A DNA stretch of 64,000 bases from Zhongshania aquimaris (GTDB lineage: Bacteria; Pseudomonadota; Gammaproteobacteria; Pseudomonadales; Spongiibacteraceae). Numbering within the stretch: position 1 is the first letter of the stretch; each line of letters starts with the position of its first letter. The notes under the pieces were generated by a model. That model did not search any database. It was not told where the DNA came from and was given only the letters and a program-made list of their open reading frames with translations. The stretch is taken from NCBI RefSeq assembly GCF_019312595.1, contig NZ_JAHWDQ010000001.1:1676926-1740925 (forward strand), read 5' to 3'. The position numbers were made by a program, and so were the translations under genes. Shown here in pieces: positions 46,503 through 56,215 of the stretch.

Positions 46503-47570
46503 ATGTCCAATGTCGCGCCGCACAAACTTTCATCGGTCTTTGCTACTGACCTGCCTATTGTGCAAGCACCCATGGCGGGCATACAAGGTAGCAGACTCGC
46601 CATTGCGGTATCGAACTCGGGTGGCTTAGGCTCGCTGCCCTGCGCGATGCTCAGCGAGGAGAAAATAGAAGCTGAACTCACTCTAATCAAGAGTCAAACT
46701 AACAAACCCTTCAACCTCAATTTTTTTTGCCACACACCTCCGCAGGCTAACCCAACAGCCGAAGCGACATGGCGGCAATTACTCAGCCCCTACTATGATG
46801 AATTTGGCTTAGCGGTAAAAGACATAAAAGACGGGCCGGCGCGAAACCCCTTCACCAGCGCGACCGCCGATTTAGTAGAAAAATTTGCCCCACCGGTCAT
46901 CAGCTTTCATTTTGGATTACCCGACGCCAAACTGGTTGACCGCATTAAATCCTGGGGCAGCAAAATACTCGCCAGCGCGACCACCGTCGACGAAGCCCTG
47001 TGGCTGGAAGCGCATGGCGCCGATGCCATTATTGCCCAGGGACTTGAAGCGGGTGGGCATAGAGGCATGTTTTTATCTGACAATATTGACGAACAAATAT
47101 CGCTGAAAGACTTGCTGAGCGCCATCACTCCCCTGCTACACATCCCTGTCGTGGCGGCAGGGGGCATCGGCTGCGCGGCGGACATTGCAGCGGCTATGTC
47201 GCTCGGCGCCTCCGGCGTGCAAATCGGCACTGCTTTTTTACTGTGCCCAGAGGCGGATACCAGCTCCGTTCACCGCCACGCACTGCGCAATCAACATAGC
47301 GCCGAAACCGCCTTAACCAATGTTTTTTCTGGGCGTCCCGCCCGCAGTATTATCAACCGTATAATCGATGAAATAGGCCCAATCAATCCACTCGCGCCGA
47401 CATTCCCCTTAGCCGGCACCGCAATCGGCCCGCTGCGCAGTCACGCAGAGTCACTGGCGAGCGGCGATTTTTCTCCTCTCTGGGCGGGCACGAACAATAA
47501 ACACTGCCGAGACATTCCCGCCGCACAGCTGTTAGCGGAGCTGGCAACTGGTCTAGCTCAACGCAATTAA
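46503..47570 (+). CDS. Nitronate monooxygenase-like flavin oxidoreductase
   Basis: 355 residues. TIM-barrel NMO/2-nitropropane dioxygenase family: IVQAPMAGIQGSRLAIAVSN, GGLGSLPCAML, IISFHFG-like segment, then AIIAQGLEAGGHRGMF with the catalytic-position His, and VVAAGGIGCAADIAAAMSLG for FMN phosphate. Uses FMN to oxidise nitronates or related substrates; true substrate unknown. Confidence 0.92.
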   Translation: MSNVAPHKLSSVFATDLPIVQAPMAGIQGSRLAIAVSNSGGLGSLPCAMLSEEKIEAELTLIKSQTNKPFNLNFFCHTPPQANPTAEATWRQLLSPYYDEFGLAVKDIKDGPARNPFTSATADLVEKFAPPVISFHFGLPDAKLVDRIKSWGSKILASATTVDEALWLEAHGADAIIAQGLEAGGHRGMFLSDNIDEQISLKDLLSAITPLLHIPVVAAGGIGCAADIAAAMSLGASGVQIGTAFLLCPEADTSSVHRHALRNQHSAETALTNVFSGRPARSIINRIIDEIGPINPLAPTFPLAGTAIGPLRSHAESLASGDFSPLWAGTNNKHCRDIPAAQLLAELATGLAQRN

Positions 47571-47608
47571 ATAACGAGTCAGCCTGCAAACAGAATGGGA
47601 AACCGCAA

Positions 47609-47998
47609 ATGAAAAAGCTCATGATTTATTTTAGCGCCGGCAGCATTGGCGCGCTGGCGAATAGCCTCTTGCTGTGGTGGGTAGGCTACTACGGCTTCAC
47701 CTCTCGCTTTGGTATTGCGATTGCGCCACATCTCAGCCCCGAATGGCTCTACCCGCGTATAGTGTGGGGCGGCTTATGGGGACTGCTATTTATATTGCCT
47801 ATGCTGCAATCTCGACTGTGGCTCAAAGGCCTGATCATCAGCCTTGCCCCAACTGCCGTGCAGCTTTTGCTGATTTTCCCCCAAGCAGGCAAAGGCATCG
47901 GCGGTACAGAACTGGGCATGCTCACGCCGATTCTCGTGCTACTCGTTAACGGTCTTTGGGGAGTCACCGCAGCACTTAGTATTCGATTTTGTCGCTAA
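47609..47998 (+). CDS. Small four-span membrane protein, unknown
   Basis: 129 residues with four hydrophobic segments (about 5-25, 50-65, 73-91, 103-125). Features include WLYPRIVWGGLWGLLFILP and LLLIFPQAGKGIGGTELGML. I do not recognise a characterised family. It starts 38 nt after the NMO gene with GGGAAA upstream, so it may share its transcript. Confidence 0.65.
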   Translation: MKKLMIYFSAGSIGALANSLLLWWVGYYGFTSRFGIAIAPHLSPEWLYPRIVWGGLWGLLFILPMLQSRLWLKGLIISLAPTAVQLLLIFPQAGKGIGGTELGMLTPILVLLVNGLWGVTAALSIRFCR

Positions 47999-48104
47999 AC
48001 ACCTTGTGATTCGCTTTTGCTTGGCTAAGCTAATTGAATATCAAAATCGACTTCGCACTTAACGATCGTAAACTACCCACTTAAACATGAAAAAGGACTA
48101 AGCA

Positions 48105-48560
48105 ATGCTTGAAGAATTTAAGAAATTTGCCATGCGCGGCAATGTAGTAGATATGGCTGTGGGCATCATCATTGGCGCTGCATTCACAACTATTGTCAAA
48201 AGCCTGGTAGCCGACATCATTATGCCGCCGATTGGGATTTTGATGGGCGGGGTCGATTTTGCTGAGCTATTTATAACCATAAAGGAGGGTAGCGAAGTCG
48301 CCGCGCCCTACGCCACCCTCGCCGCAGCCAAAGCCGCTGGCGCAGTCACGATTAACTACGGGATTTTCGTCAACGCAGTCATCAGTTTTATTATCGTCGC
48401 GTTTGCCGTATTTATGCTGGTAAGAGCCATGAACAATATGAAAAGCAAGGAAGAGGAAGCCGCGCCAGCAGAGCCAAGCACCAAGGAGTGTCCACATTGC
48501 ATAAGCGCCATTGCCATTAAAGCGACGCGCTGTCCAAACTGCACCTCTGAACTGGGCTAG
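48105..48560 (+). CDS. mscL: Large-conductance mechanosensitive channel MscL with zinc-ribbon-like tail
   Basis: 151 residues. The N-terminal helix and TM1 are typical ([20 protein letters not shown]), followed by [17 protein letters not shown], a periplasmic loop and TM2 ([19 protein letters not shown]). The C-terminus continues past the usual end with two Cys pairs, C129-P-H-C132 and C143-P-N-C146, like a small zinc ribbon. MscL opens under hypo-osmotic shock. RBS AAGGA is well placed. Confidence 0.96.
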   Translation: MLEEFKKFAMRGNVVDMAVGIIIGAAFTTIVKSLVADIIMPPIGILMGGVDFAELFITIKEGSEVAAPYATLAAAKAAGAVTINYGIFVNAVISFIIVAFAVFMLVRAMNNMKSKEEEAAPAEPSTKECPHCISAIAIKATRCPNCTSELG

Positions 48561-48573
48561 AATTTTGATCGCC

Positions 48574-48600
48574 GTCGTCAGCGTTTAGCCCGCTGATGAC
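48574..48600. terminator. Likely terminator between mscL and the 48606 gene
   Basis: 10-bp stem GTCGTCAGCG / CGCTGATGAC (one G-U) with a 7-nt loop, between two convergent stops. The T-tract after it (TCCCATTATTTT) is imperfect. Confidence 0.55.
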
Positions 48601-48605
48601 TCCCA

Positions 48606-49127
48606 TTATTTTGATGCGCTTAATTTTTTCCAGCCATCTTGACCGAGCAGGGCAATCAGGCGCTTTTTATTCACATTCAATACTTCTTTTTTTGCAACCG
48701 CAATCAAAGCGTCGCGCGCATCCGGTTTAACGCCAGCCAAAACATAGAGGTGACGCTGAGGACTCACCGTCTTCTCCAAGATTGTCACCCCTTTGAATTT
48801 TGCCACCCGCGACAAATCATCCGCCGCCGGCAGTATAAGCTCTGCTTCTTGAGGCAGTTGCGCGGCAATTTCCAGCGTCGCGTACGCGAGTAAATTAGCC
48901 ACTACCGCAATCATCGCATCTTTGCCGGCAAGTCGATTTTGCAGGGAAATCGACGGCAGACGACTCTTGTCGCCATGGGCAAGAAAATCTGCCCCCTCAT
49001 AGTTATCCAGACTGCACACCCACTCCGGTGCATCACGCCGATCACTGTCAGGGTATGCGCATTCAGCGTGAGCCGAGACGGCAAAAAGACCAAACACCAC
49101 CGCACTCAGCGGCAATAGGTGTCGCAT
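48606..49127 (-). CDS. Exported protein with LPP20-like features
   Basis: 173 residues. Signal peptide with likely cleavage after AVSAHA (residue 21). The mature part begins ECAYPDSDRRDAPEWVCSLD, then has an alpha-helical repeat of alanine-rich residues (LAGKDAMIAVVANLLAYATL). PxWV near the N-terminus followed by an Ala-rich helix resembles LPP20/flagellar FlgO-like domains, but the similarity is weak. Function unknown. Confidence 0.6.
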   Translation of the reverse strand: MRHLLPLSAVVFGLFAVSAHAECAYPDSDRRDAPEWVCSLDNYEGADFLAHGDKSRLPSISLQNRLAGKDAMIAVVANLLAYATLEIAAQLPQEAELILPAADDLSRVAKFKGVTILEKTVSPQRHLYVLAGVKPDARDALIAVAKKEVLNVNKKRLIALLGQDGWKKLSASK

Positions 49128-49548
49128 GTAACTACTCCTATAGCGATTATCTTGTCGCAGCCTACTAGGAATTCGCTAATTCAGCCACCACCAGCTGCCA
49201 CGCACCGGCGACAATGACCATAGAATGATGAGCCCTGCCATTCCATAAAGACGAGTTCTTCACTACTGCGTCTCGCTGCGAAAAGGCTGGGTTACGTCGT
49301 GGCGGCCTGAATGGTTTTCTCAGCAAGAAGGGGGCCAACCATGAACAAATAAGCTCCGCCGCCAACATAGAAAAAGCCGCAGTATAAAGCGACGTTTTCA
49401 CTACGTAGCCGCGGCCCATCCGCTAATGATCAAAACACAGCCATTTCCAGCGAAGGTTCTTAACGATGTTTTTGCAAAGCAGCGTTTAACCAGCGCCTTT
49501 AAATCAAGCAGCTGTATTATGCAGTCTGAGTGTATTCAGTCATGGGTG
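49128..49548. other. Gap with a decayed gene fragment
   Basis: 421 bp between the exported-protein gene and the kinase gene. An 84-codon open frame (49165-49419, minus) looks like the remains of a DUF924 gene rather than a living gene; see the pseudogene entry. Confidence 0.5.
49223..49330 (-). pseudogene. DUF924 family 3'-end remnant, frameshifted
   Basis: Read on the minus strand, one frame gives RPPRRNPAFSQR, matching the RYPHRNAILGR of the intact DUF924 protein at 52008-52547. After a frame change it gives SSEELVFMEWQGSSF, matching SSDEELAFLEESGSSF at the same protein's end. At DNA level, GAATGATGAGCC and a neighbouring GAG-TCTTC-like stretch are shared near both stops. No start or full-length frame survives. 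The left limit is the conserved GSSF codons; the right limit is approximate. Confidence 0.6.
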
Positions 49549-50226
49549 TCATACCTTCGGAAACTGCCTTCTTAACTCTTCAAATGCGGTCCCCGGCCCC
49601 TCTGCCAATCTTTTTTCAATTAAATCACAGACAGCATCAGGCTCATGCTGCACGGTATCAATGTCTAAATCGCTACATGTGTTTTTGTAAACTGCCTCAT
49701 AGAACCAGGGCCGCAGATGATCTAATCGCGCCCTAGATTTAAGCACCTGCTCAGAGGTACTGACACCGCTAAAGCGAGCGCCAATTTCGCGGCTGGCTAC
49801 ACGCTCCATCAATACCTCAAAAGGAGGTTTCAGGGTAACGAACAACACCGGCAACCCTTGCAAGCGCCAGATACAATCCTGCAATATCGGAGGATCCGTC
49901 GTCAAAATATGATCGATAATAATATTGCAATTTTGCCGTGACGCGGCGGCAACCCACTCGTGAAAAGCGGCAAATCCCTGCTTACCCCACTCACCAAATC
50001 CCCAGCGCAAATTTCCTTCAGGATCATTTTCATCGACCGGGTAGGCGTAAAAACCCTCGTTACTTCGCTCGCCATGATGGCCAAATTTTTTCGGGAAAGC
50101 TGAGCCTAAAAAGAAGTCAATACCGTATAAAAGCCAAAAGTCGTCGGAGCGTTTAACAAACTCTTCACACGTGGTCGTTTTACCCGAACCCGATGTCCCA
50201 TTGACAATAATAATTTGACCGGCCAT
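49549..50226 (-). CDS. P-loop kinase of the chloramphenicol-phosphotransferase-like family
   Basis: 225 residues. Walker A VNGTSGSGKTTTCEEFV at the N-terminus, then FWLLYGIDFF and a lid/base-binding region. DHILTTDPPILQD and VLFVTLKPPFEVLMERVASR follow. The fold matches CPT-like proteins, which phosphorylate small hydroxylated compounds. Whether it modifies chloramphenicol is not implied. RBS GAGGG before the ATG. 52 nt downstream of the 50279 gene on the same strand, possibly an operon. Confidence 0.82.
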   Translation of the reverse strand: MAGQIIIVNGTSGSGKTTTCEEFVKRSDDFWLLYGIDFFLGSAFPKKFGHHGERSNEGFYAYPVDENDPEGNLRWGFGEWGKQGFAAFHEWVAAASRQNCNIIIDHILTTDPPILQDCIWRLQGLPVLFVTLKPPFEVLMERVASREIGARFSGVSTSEQVLKSRARLDHLRPWFYEAVYKNTCSDLDIDTVQHEPDAVCDLIEKRLAEGPGTAFEELRRQFPKV

Positions 50227-50278
50227 TTATTCAGCCCTCTTTCGTTGGGTAGGTATTACTATTTTTGCTCAGTAACAA

Positions 50279-51220
50279 TTAAGACTGGCCACCAAGTTTG
50301 ATAACACCACGAGCAATGCGCCGAAACCGCAGACTGGCGCAAAACTCTTGGTTATCTCCCCAGTGAGTAACACCATCCATATCCCACTCCGCCAGCGACC
50401 AAACCACCGTGCGATCAGTGTAGCCGGTAAACTTAAGACCTTCGTCAATGCGCCCTGTCGCGTACATTACCCGACCTAACTGATCCTCTGCTTCAAAACT
50501 GACAAGCCTGGGCCCATATTGACCATACTCCTCAACGCGACGCACACCCGACATCAAACTGGACATTTCACCATCGCGCCACAAAAAGCCGCCAATAATA
50601 CTCTGTTCAGCCCCCTCTCCCTTAGCAATCGCATGGAAAGCACTGTTCTCTGAAATGCCCCAAAAGTAGCCCCCAGTAGAAGTCTTAACATAAACCCGTG
50701 GGCCATAGGAGGTATCTCGCATAGAAAAGCAGTCAATGGAAAATTCTTTGCCATCGCGGCATAAAGTTCCCGTCAGTTTTCCAGGCTGCTCCATATGAAA
50801 TTTCTGAGCCCATTGCTGTCCGGGGTCATTGCTCTTTAAAACATGCATCGGTGCAATTGCTCGCCAATCCAGGTCCAGCTTAAAGTCTTCATTGTCATAC
50901 GTAATTGAATAATGCTTTAGAGGCTCTAGCACTTTTACCGCCAGAGAGTTATTCGCTGTCATATTAAATTTTTCAGCCCCCTCGGGCACAGCCTGTAAAT
51001 GACTCCAATTGTAATAAAGACAATCCCATACATTAGTACCTGAGGCATCCCACAGCACGGGACCACCGTTCAACATATTCATATTCGGGCGGAAGTAATA
51101 TTGTATTAAGCCGTGCTGTCGCAGTTCGGGAATACTGAAGGAAAACCAAACGCTCTCATTCCAGTAGGGGTGGTCACTGGTTTCACTGCAAAAACGATCA
51201 GCCTGAGGTAATTCATTCAT
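50279..51220 (-). CDS. Unknown protein, possibly DUF7064/7065 type
   Basis: 313 residues, no signal peptide. The sequence is rich in aromatic residues in strand-like alternation (HPYWNESVWFSFSIPEL, DFKLDLDWRAIAPMHVL, TVVWSLAEWDMDGVTHWGDN). This is reminiscent of lipocalin-like/CrtC-type beta proteins now split into DUF7065 and DUF7064. That assignment is from memory of family style and is tentative. Upstream gene of a likely pair with the CPT-like kinase. RBS AGGGGATAGGT precedes the ATG. Confidence 0.55.
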   Translation of the reverse strand: MNELPQADRFCSETSDHPYWNESVWFSFSIPELRQHGLIQYYFRPNMNMLNGGPVLWDASGTNVWDCLYYNWSHLQAVPEGAEKFNMTANNSLAVKVLEPLKHYSITYDNEDFKLDLDWRAIAPMHVLKSNDPGQQWAQKFHMEQPGKLTGTLCRDGKEFSIDCFSMRDTSYGPRVYVKTSTGGYFWGISENSAFHAIAKGEGAEQSIIGGFLWRDGEMSSLMSGVRRVEEYGQYGPRLVSFEAEDQLGRVMYATGRIDEGLKFTGYTDRTVVWSLAEWDMDGVTHWGDNQEFCASLRFRRIARGVIKLGGQS

Positions 51221-52007
51221 ACCTATCCCCTACCGTAAATATTATAGATATCGACTATTCTTTCTGGAATTATAAACACGAGACAGCTAACTTTCTCGAC
51301 AGTTTGTGCCTGAAAATTAACATTCGTTACTGGCGCCGCAGCACGCCATTTCACTTTAGAGCTTTCGCTATCCTCAATGACAAATATCAATAAAGGGAAC
51401 GCTTTATCCGAGCCCCGCCGCCGGCCGCAAACGCGTATTCAGGTAATGAGAATTTGTTTACCACTGACCAAACCCTTGCCGGCCAGGGCCACAAGACCGA
51501 AATTTGACCGGGTTAGCCAATTCAGCCACGGCATCAGATGATAATTGACGGTGTCTGATCGTGGAAATTTTGGGTTGCGGCGGGGTGGTCAGGCTACTTT
51601 TTCAGAGAAAAGATAATTTATAGTTCGTGTACTTAGCTTAAACAGGGGGAACCGCACGTATTCCTCAACCCAGAAGTGCGAGTCATATTTCCCTTCGGTA
51701 ATACTTGTATATCAACGACATGGGCACCGGTGCCCCCAATATTATGGAAATCAAAAACGGCTGTACGCGAGCTGCGTTGTTGGAAAACACATGTCCTATC
51801 GGGAATTGAAAGTGTAGACAATCCGTCATTCTCAACAGCAGAAAGTTAGCTTGATCAATGGCTAGGACCATAAGGCAAGCAAGCATCAACCCCGACCATA
51901 ACAAAGCTACTTAGTCGCAATTCCAACATTTGTGCACTTAAGCCGACTTCGATGTCAGCAAATTATTCCTCTTTCGGATTATTCACATCCGAAGTAACGC
52001 AAAACCA
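51221..52007. other. Long region without a convincing gene
   Basis: 787 bp between the 50279 gene and DUF924, both on the minus strand. Two short minus-strand open frames (51633-51821 and 51683-51904) overlap in different frames and show no family pattern. No terminator, tRNA or repeat was recognised. The stretch may be decayed DNA, since a DUF924 relic lies 2 kb away. Confidence 0.5.
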
Positions 52008-52547
52008 TCAGAATGATGAGCCCGACTCTTCCAAAAAGGCGAGCTCTTCATCAGATGACAATCGTCCCAAAATGGCATTGCGGTGTGGATAACGACCAAA
52101 GCGAGCAATGATCTGCTGATGCGCAACGGCAAATCGATAATTGCTTTCTAATCCCAAGGCCTCGTAAAGCCGCAGAGATGCATTCTGAATCGCCGGCGAT
52201 TCACTGTGCATATAAGGCATATACAAAAAAGCCCGCTGCTCCTCGGATAACTCCGCTTCCGCATGATTGCGAATTGCCTCCTGAGCCAACACCAAAGCTT
52301 GACCATCGGCGGAGAACGCCTTCGCCGTATCGCGGTATATATTACGCGAGAACTGATCCAGCACAATAATTTCCGCCAAGCGCCCCTGCGGTTTATGGCG
52401 CCAAGAATATAATTCGCCAGCGAGCGCGGCCTGATGTATATCGCCAAAACGTCGTGTAATTGTGCTATCGAGTTCCGCGCTACTCGCAAACCATGCCGAC
52501 GGCGGCAGCTCGGCGAACCAAAATTCTAATATCGACCGGTAGTGCAT
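52008..52547 (-). CDS. DUF924 family protein
   Basis: 179 residues, helical. Family motifs: ILEFWFAELPPSAWFASS, LAEIIVLDQFSRNIYRDTAK, FLYMPYMHSESPAIQ, ARFGRYPHRNAILGR and the terminal EELAFLEESGSSF. DUF924 proteins have a TPR-like fold and no established reaction. The start MHYRSILEFWF (52547) matches homologues, although no clear RBS is seen; two earlier ATGs are possible. Confidence 0.9.
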   Translation of the reverse strand: MHYRSILEFWFAELPPSAWFASSAELDSTITRRFGDIHQAALAGELYSWRHKPQGRLAEIIVLDQFSRNIYRDTAKAFSADGQALVLAQEAIRNHAEAELSEEQRAFLYMPYMHSESPAIQNASLRLYEALGLESNYRFAVAHQQIIARFGRYPHRNAILGRLSSDEELAFLEESGSSF

Positions 52548-52695
52548 TTCGAACCACATTTCCCTATTTCTTAAAAACTGCACCCATTATCACCAAAAAT
52601 CCCGCCGCTAACAGTGCGGAATTACCCTCATCTCTACAGACACTGTTAGAATACGCCCCCAACGACCACCCCAACTCACCGCTCAGGAGAGGCTG

Positions 52696-52929
52696 ATGCC
52701 CAAGGCAAAGACTGTCAATTTTGAAACATCACTCAGCGAACTGGAAAAGCTGGTTCAGAGTATGGAATCTGGCGAACTCAGCTTAGAGGATTCGCTAAAA
52801 GCATTTGAAAATGGCATGCAATTGAGCCGCGATTGCCAGCAATCACTGGCTGACGCCGAGCAAAAAGTGCAGCTATTAATGGAAAAAGACGGCGAAATCG
52901 TCAGTAAAACACTCCATACGGACAATTAA
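52696..52929 (+). CDS. xseB: Exodeoxyribonuclease VII small subunit
   Basis: 77 residues. XseB pattern: [40 protein letters not shown], and [11 protein letters not shown]. It binds the XseA catalytic subunit (not in the window). First of xseB-ispA-dxs, a common gammaproteobacterial operon; ispA starts 3 nt after its stop. Confidence 0.96.
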   Translation: MPKAKTVNFETSLSELEKLVQSMESGELSLEDSLKAFENGMQLSRDCQQSLADAEQKVQLLMEKDGEIVSKTLHTDN

Positions 52930-52932
52930 TAA

Positions 52933-53850
52933 ATGAGTTGGGAGTTTTCGGACTTTCTCGCTGCTTGCCAGCACCGAGTACAGCAAGCCCTGCCGGCGCG
53001 CCTGCAAAATACCGGCAGCGAATTCGCTGATATGGACGCCAGCAAGCACTTAAACACCCTTGGCGAAGCTAGCCTGTACAGCCTAATGAATGGCGGCAAG
53101 CGCGTGCGCGCTACCTTGGTTTATGCCACCGCACAAGCGCTAAATAGCGATATAGAAGGGCTGGACGACATCGCATGCGCCATTGAAATGGTTCACGCCT
53201 ACTCACTGGTTCACGACGATCTGCCGGCCATGGACAACGACGAGCTGCGCCGTGGCAAGCCCACCTGTCACATCGCCTTTGACGAGGCAACGGCTATTTT
53301 GGTCGGCGACGCCCTGCAAGCACGGGCTTTTGAATTACTCGCCAACCTGCCGGGAAACAACAAGGCCGACACTAAACTCGCCCTTGTTCGCCAACTCAGC
53401 GCCGCTGCCGGTCCACGTGGCATGGTGGGTGGACAGGCGATTGATCTCGCCTCGGTAAATCAGCAATTAGACCTGCGTTCCCTGCAAACCATGCATCAGC
53501 TTAAAACCGGCGCCCTCATTAGGGTGGCAATCAGTATGAGCGCAAGCTGGTGCCAAGCCAGCCCAGCGCAAGCCGCTAAGTTAGATGACTACGGCAAGGC
53601 AATTGGCCTGTCATTTCAGGTGCAAGACGATATTATCGATATTGAAAGTAATACCGAAACCTTGGGTAAAACCCAAGGTGCCGATCAAGCGCTAAACAAG
53701 CCAACCTTCCCCGCGCTGCTCGGCATGCCTGGAGCGAAAGACTTGGCGGCAAAACTGCACCAGCAGGCGCTGGACGCACTTAGCGAGTTCGATGAGCGAG
53801 CCACGCCACTGCGCGCCCTCTCGCACTACATTATCGACCGCCAGCACTAA
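52933..53850 (+). CDS. ispA: Farnesyl diphosphate synthase
   Basis: 305 residues, short-chain trans-prenyltransferase. First Asp-rich motif in HDDLPAMDNDELRRG, second in QDDIIDIESNTETLG. NGGKRVRATLVYATA binds isopentenyl diphosphate. Residues before the first Asp motif (AYSLV) fit a C15 product. It condenses IPP and DMAPP made by the pathway that dxs begins. Confidence 0.96.
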   Translation: MSWEFSDFLAACQHRVQQALPARLQNTGSEFADMDASKHLNTLGEASLYSLMNGGKRVRATLVYATAQALNSDIEGLDDIACAIEMVHAYSLVHDDLPAMDNDELRRGKPTCHIAFDEATAILVGDALQARAFELLANLPGNNKADTKLALVRQLSAAAGPRGMVGGQAIDLASVNQQLDLRSLQTMHQLKTGALIRVAISMSASWCQASPAQAAKLDDYGKAIGLSFQVQDDIIDIESNTETLGKTQGADQALNKPTFPALLGMPGAKDLAAKLHQQALDALSEFDERATPLRALSHYIIDRQH

Positions 53851-53976
53851 GGTCCAAAGATGTCCAAGAGTGCATATATGCCAATAGAAATCCACCTTAT
53901 GCCCCACGCGAATAGGTAAAACCGGTCAAATTCGTTTACAATCTCGCCCTTTCACCGGTTCTAGGTTCTACGCTTG

Positions 53977-55905
53977 ATGTTTCAGGAAATCCCCTTCACA
54001 AGGCCAGCTACTCCACTGCTGGACACGATCGACTCTCCAGCCGATCTTCGCCGCCTGGATGAACACGATCTCGGCGCGCTGGCCCTGCAACTAAGGGAAT
54101 ACCTGCTCTATACCGTCGGCCAAACGGGAGGCCACTTCGGCGCTGGCTTGGGCGTCGTCGAACTCACCATTGCCCTACACTATATTTACAACACGCCTGA
54201 TGACCGTTTGGTCTGGGATGTTGGCCACCAATGCTACCCCCATAAAATTTTAACTGGCCGCCGCGAACTCATGGGCGGCATGCGTCAAGCTGGCGGGCTA
54301 GCGGGCTTTCCCAAGCGTGAAGAAAGCCCCTACGATACCTTTGGCGTAGGGCACTCCAGCACCAGCATAAGTGCCGCACTAGGCATGGCAATTGCCGCTA
54401 GACAACAGAAACTAGACCGCCACACCGTCGCCGTTATTGGCGACGGCGCCATGACCGCTGGCATGGCCTTTGAAGCCATTACCCACGCCAGTCACACCGG
54501 CGCCAATATGCTGGTGGTGCTGAACGACAATCAAATGTCGATATCCAAAAATACCGGCGGTCTGAATACTTATTTCTCAAAAATGTGGGCGTCTAAAACC
54601 TACAATCAAATTCGCAGTGGCGGCAAGTCCGTTCTCAAGAAGTTCCCGCGTTCGGCAACCGATATTGCCGCTAGACTCGAAGAGTATATGAAGGGCATGG
54701 TGTCGCCAGCGACCCTCTTTGAAGAACTGGGCTTTAATTATATCGGCCCGATCGACGGTCACGATCTCAACATTTTGGTGCCAACCCTGCGCAATTTGCG
54801 CGAGCTACCCGGCCCACAAATGCTGCACATCATGACCAAAAAGGGCAAAGGATTTACCCCCGCGGAAGAAGACCCGGTGGGCTTTCACGCCATTTCTAAA
54901 ATTGAGCCCAAGCCTAAAAATGGCCAGATTCCTGTGGCAAAAGCCAAGCTGCCAAAGTATCAGGATATTTTTGGTAGCTGGCTCTGCGATCAAGCAGAAT
55001 TAAGCCCCGAGCTAGTCGCCATCACCCCAGCTATGTGCGAAGGCTCTGGCATGCTGGAATACTCTGAACGCTTTGCCGAGCGCTTCTACGATGTCGCCAT
55101 TGCCGAACAGCACGCGCTAACCCTCGCCGCCGGTATGGCCTGCGATGGTCTCAAGCCCGTTGTCGCAATTTACTCCACATTTTTACAGCGCGCCTACGAC
55201 CAGCTCATTCACGATATTGCGCTGCAAAATTTAGACGTTACCTTTGGCATCGACCGCGCGGGCTTAGTCGGCGAAGACGGCCCCACCCACGCCGGCGCCT
55301 TTGATCTGAGCTTTTTGCGCTGCATACCCAATATGGTTGTGATGGCGCCCGCCGACGAAAACGAAACACGGCAAATGCTTCATACCGGCTATGTATACCC
55401 CGGCCCAGCGGCCATTCGCTATCCCCGCGGCACTGGCCCCGGTGTAAGCATTGAAACGAATATGACCCCGCTGGAGATTGGCAAAGGCAGACTGGTTCGC
55501 GAAGGCACACAAATCGCTATTCTGAGTTTTGGCACCCTGCTGTCATCGGCGCTGAGCGCCGCTGACGACATCGGCGCCACGGTGGCCGATATGCGTTTTG
55601 TTAAACCGCTAGACACCGCGCTGATTGATTCGCTGGCTGACAGCCACACCCTGCTGGTCACACTAGAAGAAAACGTGATCGCCGGTGGCGCGGGCAGTGC
55701 CGTGTGCGAGTACCTGAACCAGCAAGGACGCTTTATGCCGGTATTGCAACTAGGCCTACCAGATCAATTTATCGACCACGGCAAGCACCCGCAATTGCTG
55801 AGTGACATTGGCCTGGATAGCAACGGTATTATCGACAGCATTCGCCGTCGCAGCGCCTCCATTCCAGAGCTAGATGCCAGCCTTAGCGCCACAGCACAGC
55901 ATTAA
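53977..55905 (+). CDS. dxs: 1-deoxy-D-xylulose-5-phosphate synthase
   Basis: 642 residues. TPP enzyme that starts the MEP isoprenoid pathway. [36 protein letters not shown], and the TPP motif [13 protein letters not shown] to NDNQMSIS. The pyrimidine domain has [14 protein letters not shown] and the C-terminal domain [15 protein letters not shown]. The ATG at 53977 directly follows an in-frame TTG; the RBS is weak. 126 nt after ispA. Confidence 0.97.
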   Translation: MFQEIPFTRPATPLLDTIDSPADLRRLDEHDLGALALQLREYLLYTVGQTGGHFGAGLGVVELTIALHYIYNTPDDRLVWDVGHQCYPHKILTGRRELMGGMRQAGGLAGFPKREESPYDTFGVGHSSTSISAALGMAIAARQQKLDRHTVAVIGDGAMTAGMAFEAITHASHTGANMLVVLNDNQMSISKNTGGLNTYFSKMWASKTYNQIRSGGKSVLKKFPRSATDIAARLEEYMKGMVSPATLFEELGFNYIGPIDGHDLNILVPTLRNLRELPGPQMLHIMTKKGKGFTPAEEDPVGFHAISKIEPKPKNGQIPVAKAKLPKYQDIFGSWLCDQAELSPELVAITPAMCEGSGMLEYSERFAERFYDVAIAEQHALTLAAGMACDGLKPVVAIYSTFLQRAYDQLIHDIALQNLDVTFGIDRAGLVGEDGPTHAGAFDLSFLRCIPNMVVMAPADENETRQMLHTGYVYPGPAAIRYPRGTGPGVSIETNMTPLEIGKGRLVREGTQIAILSFGTLLSSALSAADDIGATVADMRFVKPLDTALIDSLADSHTLLVTLEENVIAGGAGSAVCEYLNQQGRFMPVLQLGLPDQFIDHGKHPQLLSDIGLDSNGIIDSIRRRSASIPELDASLSATAQH

Positions 55906-56215
55906 TCTGAACAGCACCGCCTGCTAAAGTATCCGCGAGCGGCACTAGCGGCCAGATTAAAGCGGAGAGACATAAGCTTCGCTCAATGAATATTTAGCAA
56001 ATATAAATAGTAGGCGCCATGCAGCTAGCGCTCATAGAAACAAAATAAATAATAATTTTATTCCCTACTTTTATAGTGCGAATACTTTTTACGATGGGAA
56101 AATCCCCCGCAAACCGGCAGTCGTTACCTTTACACTTAATTAAGAAACCTAAACCAATCCTAACACTGGCTGTTCAGGGCAGCGATCACTACCTCCATAT
56201 TCCAGGAGATGCACA
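55906..56215. other. Intergenic region dxs–DUF2200
   Basis: 310 bp, AT-rich in its middle. It should carry the DUF2200 gene promoter. I see no clear terminator for dxs, no gene and no known RNA. Confidence 0.5.

Noticed and set aside
49165-49419. 84-codon open frame as a gene of its own
   Set aside because: It mixes DUF924-like codons with out-of-frame sequence and is better explained as a pseudogene fragment.
51633-51904. Two overlapping minus-strand open frames
   Set aside because: Both are short, overlap in different frames and lack RBS and recognisable motifs. A group II intron tail was considered from the ACGTGCGGTTC string, but no domain V structure was found.
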